Positions 1 to 4,539 of a stretch of DNA of 5,786 nucleotides are shown in pieces. The first letter of the stretch is position 1; every line of letters begins with the position of its first letter. The notes beneath the pieces were generated by a model. The model was not told the DNA's origin. It saw only the letters and a program-made list of their open reading frames with translations, and searched no databases. Location: the NCBI GenBank assembly GCA_017883345.1, contig JADGNT010000367.1, forward strand, positions 1-5,786, in the 5' to 3' direction. This DNA is from Candidatus Solibacter sp. (GTDB lineage Bacteria; Acidobacteriota; Terriglobia; Bryobacterales; Bryobacteraceae). The position numbers and the translations under genes were made by a program.

Positions 1-131
1 GCCTGGCCTTCGGCCCTGACGTGAAGGGCCTCGGCCTGATCGGCGGGCTCGACTTCGTCGGCTTCGCCAACGTCGGCCTTGCGCCCGACCCGCGCTATGC
101 GCCAACGATCCCCTTCGTGCTCTTCGCCGCG
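1..131 (+). CDS. amt: Ammonium transporter (Amt family), internal fragment cut at both ends
   Basis: The frame beginning at base 3 reads LAFGPD, then a glycine-rich loop (IGGLDFVGFANVG), then P-x-x-x-YAPTIPFVLF. This order matches the periplasmic loop and following helix of Amt/MEP ammonium channels, where YS-L-A-F-G is followed by a G/F-rich loop and T-I-P-x-x-L-F before an FQ-x-x-FA helix. Amt proteins conduct ammonium or ammonia across the inner membrane. Only about 43 residues are present, and the window edge removes the N-terminal part. On the right the family pattern stops after VLFAA (base 131). The frame stays open to a stop at 228-230, but those residues are only the antisense of the neighbouring McrB-like gene. 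No start codon is visible; the GTG at 21 lies inside the domain. The family call rests on a short stretch, so it is likely but not certain. Whether the truncation is biological or an assembly join cannot be told from here. Confidence 0.72.
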
Positions 132-1389
132 TCGATTGCCTGCATCAGAATACCATCCACGAGAGTGAGCCGCCCTTCGCCCGCCGGGCGCCAGCCGCGC
201 ACGAAATCCTCATACGAGAGTGAGGGGTGAAACTGAACCACACGGAGCCTGGACCGGGCTGTCTCCCGGTCGTTAGAGCCCACCAGCGCGAACCCGAGAC
301 GTTTTGCCAGCCAAGTCTTACCTGTGCCCGGAGGGCCCTGGAGAACGAGGTTTTTCTTGGAGCGCCAGCGCTTGAGGATTCCTTCAAGTTCCTCGCATGT
401 GAGAAAAGAACCCTCATTGGTGATGTTGTCTACCGTGTACGTCGGCTCCTCTTCTTCGGGCTCGACGATTTCGTGCTCTTCGACCTCCAGGGGTTCACCG
501 GAGAGGCAGCCCCGACCACGGCACCGTACTTCTCGACCCAGTAGGGTTGCGCTAAAAACCACGCGTAGTCCTGGGCCTTTCCCCTGAACGTAAAGTCGAC
601 CAAGCGGCGCGCAGCTTCGGTCTCAAGATCGGCTTCGACGATTGTTGTTCTGTACCGGTAGGCGTAGAAGTACCAGTCGCGCGGTTCGAAGGGCGGATCC
701 CACGCGACCTTCACGGTCCGCCCGTCGTTGAGATTCTCGATGACTGTACCGGTCGCCTTGATCCGCATACCCGAGACAGGCTTTCCGCCGACGTTAAAGG
801 GCAGACCACGCTTCTGCTCGACCCTCTTCCTGATCGCAATTCGGTCACCGGGCTTCACACAGCGGACGAGAGGGGAAAACTTTTCCTCGGAGTATCCGTT
901 CTCCCATACCCCCTCAGCGAAAAAGCGAGGCATCTGATCGTCGGTCCCGGGCCAGATAGCGGCGACGAACCAGTACGATACTCCGTCCTCAGCGTCGTTG
1001 TCTTCGATTTCAGGGGCGGGTACATCCTGCTCGTCCCTTGACGCGCCCGGACGGTTAGCGTCGCGGATGCGGACGTAAAGCACCCAGGTCTCTTCAGGAG
1101 TGAGTCGCGCGGCGCGGCCTTCGGGTGTCAGACCCCACAGCCCGCGCTTCGGCTTGCTGACCAAGCCAGCCTTAGCCAGATAGAACCGCGCCCAATGGAC
1201 GTCGTTTTCAAAAATTGATTGCTTTCCATTTACAATAAGCCGCGTCAGGTCTTCTGGCGGGACGGCCATCCTTGCCATGATCCAGGCACGAACTTCGGCT
1301 GGACGCATGGGTGTCGGGTCCACGGAGCGAAGCGCATCTAGAAGCAGCGGGAAATACTTGGTGAATCGATTACTCTTCGGCTCGTCCAT
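95..1389 (-). pseudogene. McrB-like AAA+ restriction NTPase with Mrr-type N-terminus; frameshifted and 3'-truncated
   Basis: Residues 1-95 from ATG 1389 look like an Mrr N-terminal winged-helix domain (KYFPLLLDAL, ENDVHWARFYLAKAGL, GLWGLTPEG). Residues about 138-285 form a second conserved module (YWFVAAIWPG, FAEGVWENGY, VKPGDRIAI, PFEPRDWYFYAYR) that often precedes AAA+ domains in McrB-like proteins; I think it is a PUA/EVE-like reader, which is inference. After residue 293 the frame runs into a Ser/Lys/Arg-rich tail ending at 430. Homology resumes in another - frame with an acidic linker, then NLVLQGPPGTGKTW (Walker A at 314-337), FHPSLSYEDF, RGWRP and DGILMQAIDAAK. One missing base, most simply in the C run at 510-513, would join the frames. 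The pattern ends near 122, before Walker B and the sensor motifs, and the stop at 95-97 belongs to Amt sequence. Family members act in McrBC-type restriction of modified DNA, usually with a McrC nuclease, which would lie beyond the break. There is no strong ribosome site before the ATG. As shown, the gene cannot make a working NTPase. Confidence 0.86.
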
Positions 1390-1416
1390 CTCAAGCTAGC
1401 CTTTTCTTCAAAGCTC

Positions 1417-1433
1417 CCAAACTATAAGTTTGG
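1417..1433. promoter_or_regulatory. Perfect 17-base palindrome upstream of the McrB-like gene, candidate operator
   Basis: CCAAACT-ATA-AGTTTGG is a perfect 7-base inverted repeat around a 3-base centre. It lies 28 bases upstream of the McrB-like start, in the short AT-rich spacer (1390-1470) after the toxin stop. Read on the - strand it contains TATAGT (1421-1426), a plausible -10 element, but no good -35 sits at the right distance (TCGGAA at 17 bases). A symmetric site overlapping a -10 would suit a dimeric repressor. A weak terminator for the toxin transcript is the alternative, but no T-run follows. The palindrome is seen directly; its role is inference. Confidence 0.35.
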
Positions 1434-1470
1434 ATCTGGGACGTTCCGATCTTAATACAAATGTGAGCTT

Positions 1471-1983
1471 TCAGGAACCGATCCCGTGCCGTTTCCGGTA
1501 TCGATCGAGAACCGACTCCCGCAGTCGCGCCGACAAGTAGAAGCCGCTAGCTTCCAGACGTGCCAGGGTCACCGGCAAATCCGAAAGTACGCCAAGGACG
1601 TCGGCTCGTTCCAGGAGACCCAGTGTGCCGGTAACCGGCAACCCAAGACCGAGCGCGAGTGACCGGCCGTCGGCTTCATCCATTAGCAGAAGATCCGCCT
1701 TCAACTCCATCGCAAGCCGAATGGCGTCTCGTTCACCGGCATCTAACTGATCTAAAATGTCGAGGCTGGCATCGCCCGGCAACGGGTCACGAGCACAGCG
1801 CACTTGCAGCCAGTCAGGCGCGCTCTGTAGCCAGGTCTTCACCGCGGAGGGAGTCGATTCCGCCTGCAATTCGCTCCACACCGTCAGCGGAACGACTACC
1901 GCGCCGTACACCTTCCGCAGGAGGTCCACCTTGCCGATTGCGATCAAATGCCGTAGCGGCGTTGTGTCTGAGACGACGATCAT
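1471..1983 (-). CDS. PIN-domain toxin, DUF3368 family (VapC-like ribonuclease)
   Basis: This 170-residue protein starts MIVVSDTTPL, the typical opening of DUF3368 PIN proteins. The acidic residues expected for the Mg2+-dependent nuclease centre are in order: D6, E38 (WSEL), E84 in the block DAGERDAIRLAMEL, and D102 in ADLLLMDE. The motif VTGTLGLLERAD (residues 117-128) and the C-terminal LSARLRESVLDRY are also characteristic. PIN toxins cleave RNA, and the usual targets are tRNA, rRNA or mRNA; the target of this one cannot be read from sequence. The ATG lies 3 bases after the antitoxin stop and has no clear ribosome site of its own, so translation is probably coupled. A second ATG overlaps the antitoxin TGA as ATGA within the tandem ATGATCG repeat, but it is out of frame with this protein. 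All catalytic residues are present and no disruption is visible, so the toxin looks functional. Confidence 0.9.
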   Translation of the reverse strand: MIVVSDTTPLRHLIAIGKVDLLRKVYGAVVVPLTVWSELQAESTPSAVKTWLQSAPDWLQVRCARDPLPGDASLDILDQLDAGERDAIRLAMELKADLLLMDEADGRSLALGLGLPVTGTLGLLERADVLGVLSDLPVTLARLEASGFYLSARLRESVLDRYRKRHGIGS

Positions 1984-1986
1984 CGA

Positions 1987-2274
1987 TCATCCGCGTTTGC
2001 GCGGTTCCCGCGGATCGGCCGCTTCGTGGAGCGCCGCCTCGCGGTCCAGCTCGGATGGATCAAAATCGAAAACCGCAATGCCATGCCGGCCCAGAAACTC
2101 CTGCGCCTCCCAGCGGGTCGCGAATTCGAGCAGCCTCCGGACTTGGGCCAGATTGAGCAGTCCCTGCCGGTAGCCATCGAGAGCCATGTTCTCCCGGAGA
2201 TGCCGCGACAAATCGCCCCATCGCCCCTCCAGGACGTTGCGGACGTCGTCGGGCACTTCAATGGACAGAGACAT
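1987..2274 (-). CDS. UPF0175-family antitoxin, partner of the PIN toxin
   Basis: This small 95-residue protein starts MSLSIEVPDD and fits UPF0175: a short beta strand with PDD, a helix (residues about 17-36, ending ALDGYRQG), a helix-turn-helix-like stretch (LNLAQVRRLLEF, then RWEAQEFLGRHGI), and an acidic tail (FDFDPSELDREAALHEA). Such proteins are antitoxins of DUF3368 PIN toxins. The N-terminal part probably binds DNA for autoregulation and the tail neutralises the toxin; this is family knowledge plus inference. I chose the ATG at 2274 because GAGGAG (2281-2286 on the complement) sits 6 bases upstream. An in-frame ATG at 2301 would add nine unconserved residues and place that ribosome site inside the gene. 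The toxin follows after 3 bases, the usual antitoxin-first order. Confidence 0.87.
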   Translation of the reverse strand: MSLSIEVPDDVRNVLEGRWGDLSRHLRENMALDGYRQGLLNLAQVRRLLEFATRWEAQEFLGRHGIAVFDFDPSELDREAALHEAADPREPRKRG

Positions 2275-2280
2275 CGGCTT

Positions 2281-2297
2281 CTCCTCGTTCCTATTAT
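2281..2297 (-). promoter_or_regulatory. Ribosome binding site and weak -10-like element of the toxin-antitoxin pair
   Basis: On the - strand GAGGAG (2281-2286) is a good Shine-Dalgarno sequence 6 bases before the antitoxin ATG, and it decides the start. Just upstream, CATAAT (2292-2297) resembles a -10 box. No convincing -35 is seen, and initiation 6-7 bases after that box would leave almost no leader. The ribosome site is well supported; the promoter is a guess. Confidence 0.45.
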
Positions 2298-2331
2298 GCA
2301 ACGTCTCTCCGCCGCCTTACCCGCTCGGATT

Positions 2332-2364
2332 GACAGGCGGACCCAGAGGGTACCCCGGCCTGTC
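2332..2364 (-). terminator. Terminator-like hairpin just after moaA
   Basis: GACAGGC (2332-2338) pairs with GCCTGTC (2358-2364), and the interior can continue as GG-A-CCC, loop AGA, GGG-TA-CC. The hairpin begins 3 bases past the moaA stop (2368-2370) and ends well before the antitoxin start, where a terminator or attenuator between the two transcription units would be expected. No T-run follows in the direction of transcription, so it is not a textbook intrinsic terminator. It could also protect the mRNA 3' end or act with Rho. Confidence 0.45.
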
Positions 2365-2367
2365 CCA

Positions 2368-3369
2368 CTACCCGCCGATGGAATACATGGGCCGCGGCGG
2401 CGCCACGAATTTCGCCGAGTTGATCTCGTGGCCTTGCCACTTGCCGGCGACGTTGCGGCGCACCAGCGCGGCGATTTCCTCGTCCGGCGCCCCGGAGCGC
2501 ATCAGCGTCTTCACGTCGTCTTCCTCGATGGCAAACAGGCAGTAGCGCAAATGTCCATCCGCCGTCAGCCGCAGGCGATTGCAGTTCAAACAGAACGGCC
2601 GGCTCACCGACGCGATGAAGCCCACCATCCCGCCGCCGTCCGCATAAACGTACTCCGAAGCGGGCGCGCGCGGATCGGGATCCGGCACCGGCGCGAGCGG
2701 CGAGATCTCGCGCGACAACAGCGCGATCATGTCTTCCGCCAGCAGCACCTTGCCGCGGTCCCACAGATTCTGCGCGTCCAGCGGCATGAACTCGATGTAG
2801 CGCACCTCGAAGCCGTTCTCGCGCGCATACCGCGCCAGCGGCACGATGTCCGCCTCCACCAGGTTCTTCACTGCCACCGCGTTCAGCTTGATCCGGGTGA
2901 ACCCGATTCGTTTGGCCAGTGCCAACCCGCGCAACACCCGCCCCAGGTCGTCGCGGCGCGTGATCTGCTCGAAGCGCGCGCGATCCAGCGTGTCGATGTG
3001 CACGTTGAGCCGCCGCAGACCGGCATCGTACAGCGGCTGCGCGAACTCCTCCAGCAGCACGCCGTTGGTGGTCAGCGCCAGGTCCTCAATCCCCGGAATC
3101 GCCGCCAGCCGCCGGATCAAGACCGGCAAATCGCGCCGCACCAGCGGCTCCCCGCCGGTCACCCGCAGCTTGCGGATTCCCATCCCCACGGCCACCCGCA
3201 CGAACCGTTCGATCTCTTCGAAGTCCAGAATCTCGCTACGGTCGACGAACTGCACGCCGGTCTCCGGCATGCAGTAGAAGCACCGGATATTGCACCGGTC
3301 CGTGACGCTGATGCGCAGGTTGTCGTGAACCCGCCCGAAGGAATCCACCAGTGGAGCGGCCTTCATCAT
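2368..3369 (-). CDS. moaA: GTP 3',8-cyclase MoaA (molybdenum cofactor biosynthesis)
   Basis: MoaA is a radical SAM enzyme that converts GTP to 3',8-cyclo-7,8-dihydro-GTP, the first committed step of molybdopterin synthesis in the cytoplasm; MoaC completes the step. The 333-residue protein has family-typical length and all key motifs. The SAM-cluster motif C26-x3-C30-x2-C33 lies in DRCNIRCFYCMPE and the GGEP motif is at 72-75. The second 4Fe-4S cluster has C260-x2-C263-x13-C277. The GTP-contacting arginines R265 and R267 are in CNRLRLTADG. The C-terminus ends in the conserved di-glycine IGG. The strand motif reads LNVHIDTLD where many MoaA have LNVSLDTL, a minor variant. The ATG at 3369 is 10 bases after the nadA stop; a second ATG follows directly and either could serve. 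No clear ribosome site precedes them, so coupling to nadA is likely. No other moa or moe gene is in the window. Confidence 0.96.
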   Translation of the reverse strand: MMKAAPLVDSFGRVHDNLRISVTDRCNIRCFYCMPETGVQFVDRSEILDFEEIERFVRVAVGMGIRKLRVTGGEPLVRRDLPVLIRRLAAIPGIEDLALTTNGVLLEEFAQPLYDAGLRRLNVHIDTLDRARFEQITRRDDLGRVLRGLALAKRIGFTRIKLNAVAVKNLVEADIVPLARYARENGFEVRYIEFMPLDAQNLWDRGKVLLAEDMIALLSREISPLAPVPDPDPRAPASEYVYADGGGMVGFIASVSRPFCLNCNRLRLTADGHLRYCLFAIEEDDVKTLMRSGAPDEEIAALVRRNVAGKWQGHEINSAKFVAPPRPMYSIGG

Positions 3370-3379
3370 TTGGCGTTTA

Positions 3380-4309
3380 TCATTTCACGGCGAACATGCG
3401 CTCCAGCGGCCCGAGCGCCCGCCGCATCACGTCGGCGGGCAGTTCCACCCGCGGTTCCAGATTGCGCAGGCAGTCGCGCAGTTTCTCCAGCGTATTGAGT
3501 CTCATGTACGGGCACTCGCTGCAATTGCAGTTTTCGTTGGCCACGTAGTAAAACTGTTTCTCCGGCGCCAGCTTCTTCAGCGAGTGATTGACGCCGCTCT
3601 CCGTCATCACGATGAACTCCGGCGCGTCGCTCGCCACGCACCACTCAATCAGCGCCGACGTCGACCCGATGAAGTCCGCCATCGCCAGCACCGATTCGGG
3701 ACATTCCGGATGCGCCACCACCTTGGCTCGCGGATGTTCCGCCTTCGCCTCCGCCACCCGCCGCGCCGGGAACGTGGCATGCACGATGCAGGTGCCCTGC
3801 CAGATCTTCATGTTCTCCCGCCCGGTTTGCTTCTTCACGTAATTGCCCAGATTGCTGTCCGGCAGGAACAGCACCGGCTGATCGGCCGGAATCGAGTTCA
3901 CGATCTGCACCGCATTGCGCGACGTGCAGAGAATGTCGCTCTCCGCCTTCACCTCGATCGACGTATTGATGTAGCTGACGATGGCGTACTCCGGATGCAG
4001 CCGCCGGAACTCGCGCACCGGCGCCACCGGGCAGCTCTCCACCAGGCTGCAGCTCGCCTCGCGATCCGGCACCACCACCATCCGTCCCGGGTTCAGCACC
4101 TTGGCCGTTTCCGCCATGAACCAGACCCCGCAGAACGCGATCACATCGCCCGAGAACTCGCGCGCCTTGCGCGCCAGTTCCAGGCTGTCGCCGACCACGT
4201 CGGCCAGGTCCTGAATCTCCGATTCCTGGTAATGATGCGCCAGCAGAATCGCCCGGCGCTCTTGCTTCAATTCCAGAATCTCGTCCGCGATCGTAATAGT
4301 TGACAACAT
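3380..4309 (-). CDS. nadA: Quinolinate synthase NadA
   Basis: NadA condenses iminoaspartate (from NadB) with dihydroxyacetone phosphate to make quinolinate for de novo NAD synthesis in the cytoplasm, using an oxygen-sensitive 4Fe-4S cluster. The 309 residues match the shorter bacterial form. Motifs include LLAHHYQESEIQDLADVVGDSL near residue 22, FCGVWFMAETAKVLNP (59-74), YINTSIEVKA (113-122), PDSNLGNYVKKQTGR (150-164), WQGTCIVH (170-177), HPECP (200-204) and STSALI (216-221). The three cluster ligands are probably C87 (EASCSL), C174 (QGTC) and C266 (CPYM). The C87-C174 spacing of 87 residues equals that of E. coli C113-C200. A CNCSEC group precedes the last ligand. The ATG at 4309 gives a normal N-terminus, but no Shine-Dalgarno sequence lies at the right distance: GGAGGT is about 25 bases upstream of the ATG and can pair with ACCTCC beside it. 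A CTG at the proper distance from GGAGGT is an alternative start that would add eight residues. moaA follows after 10 bases, suggesting one transcript. Confidence 0.97.
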   Translation of the reverse strand: MLSTITIADEILELKQERRAILLAHHYQESEIQDLADVVGDSLELARKAREFSGDVIAFCGVWFMAETAKVLNPGRMVVVPDREASCSLVESCPVAPVREFRRLHPEYAIVSYINTSIEVKAESDILCTSRNAVQIVNSIPADQPVLFLPDSNLGNYVKKQTGRENMKIWQGTCIVHATFPARRVAEAKAEHPRAKVVAHPECPESVLAMADFIGSTSALIEWCVASDAPEFIVMTESGVNHSLKKLAPEKQFYYVANENCNCSECPYMRLNTLEKLRDCLRNLEPRVELPADVMRRALGPLERMFAVK

Positions 4310-4347
4310 GGAGGTCGGCCAAAAATCAGACAGGTGCCCTACCTCCA
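4309..4347 (-). promoter_or_regulatory. nadA leader hairpin that could mask a Shine-Dalgarno sequence
   Basis: In the nadA mRNA, TGGAGGT (4347-4341) is perfectly complementary to ACCTCCA (4315-4309), whose last base is the A of the nadA AUG. GGC and GCC just inside can extend the stem after a small internal loop. A competing small hairpin can form from AGGT and the nearer ACCT around a 5-base loop. The strongest ribosome-binding sequence here is therefore able to be paired in two ways. The inverted repeat is seen directly; a regulatory switch is inference. Confidence 0.4.
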
Positions 4348-4539
4348 GTCTACCAACCCCTCAACACCAGCGCTCGCTGCGGCACGCCCCGCGACGATTC
4401 ACCGTAGCGTAGCCTTTTAGGCTGCCATGCCCCCATTCGTGGGGGCATTCTTCCTCCGCGCCGCCGCGTTATTGCGCCGCGGAGATCGTCCGCGCTGCGG
4501 TTGTTCGCCCCGCGCAAGCGCCCAGTCCATAATGGAAGC
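4323..4539. other. Divergent intergenic region between nadA and the radical SAM gene, rich in inverted repeats
   Basis: This stretch has no credible gene; the open frames crossing it are antisense or out-of-frame shadows. It must hold the promoters for two divergent units, but I find no clear -35/-10 pair in either direction. It does hold several inverted repeats: CAGC-GCTC-GCTG near 4368-4379, AGCCT-TTT-AGGCT (4411-4423), the 9-base stem at 4427-4448, and CGCGGA-GATCG-TCCGCG (4478-4494). Such clustering suggests structured leader RNA on one or both strands. Acidobacteria are known to carry a nadA-leader RNA (the NAD+-I riboswitch), but I could not match its consensus here by eye. Confidence 0.5.
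4427..4448 (+). terminator. Perfect 9-base-pair stem with TTCG loop (terminator or RNA structure)
   Basis: ATGCCCCCA (4427-4435) and TGGGGGCAT (4440-4448) are exact complements around a TTCG tetraloop. The bases after it on the + strand (TCTTCC) are pyrimidine-rich but not a true U-run. No gene ends here on the + strand, so a terminator would imply a short upstream transcript. Otherwise it is part of the leader of the radical SAM gene, or on the - strand (loop CGAA) part of a longer nadA leader. The stem is certain; the role is open. Confidence 0.4.

Noticed and set aside
430..520. Ser/Lys/Arg-rich C-terminus of the 319-residue McrB-like frame as a genuine protein end
   Set aside because: The conserved continuation is in the neighbouring - frame, so this tail is best explained as out-of-frame reading after a one-base loss.
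505..520. Programmed -1 ribosomal frameshift in the McrB-like gene
   Set aside because: The codons GTC GGG GCT do not form an X-XXY-YYZ slippery site, and the gene is also truncated, so simple mutation or sequencing error is more likely.
2026..3498. 490-residue open frame on the + strand
   Set aside because: It is the antisense of moaA and nearby sequence. The product is rich in Arg, His and Gln with no domain pattern, while the other strand encodes a complete MoaA.
3584..4303. 239-residue open frame on the + strand
   Set aside because: It is antisense to nadA and is Arg/His-rich with no recognisable motif.
3645..4322. 225-residue open frame on the - strand, starting at TTG just upstream of the nadA ATG
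   Set aside because: It is an out-of-frame shadow of nadA; the nadA frame carries all conserved motifs.
4340..4440. NAD+-I (nadA motif) riboswitch
   Set aside because: Position and likely lineage fit, and fragments such as ACTGGAG look suggestive, but the conserved elements are not present in the right order as far as I can recall them. It is left as a test rather than a feature.
4323..4539. Cobalamin riboswitch for the B12-binding-like radical SAM gene
   Set aside because: No B12-box-like sequence is seen on either strand.
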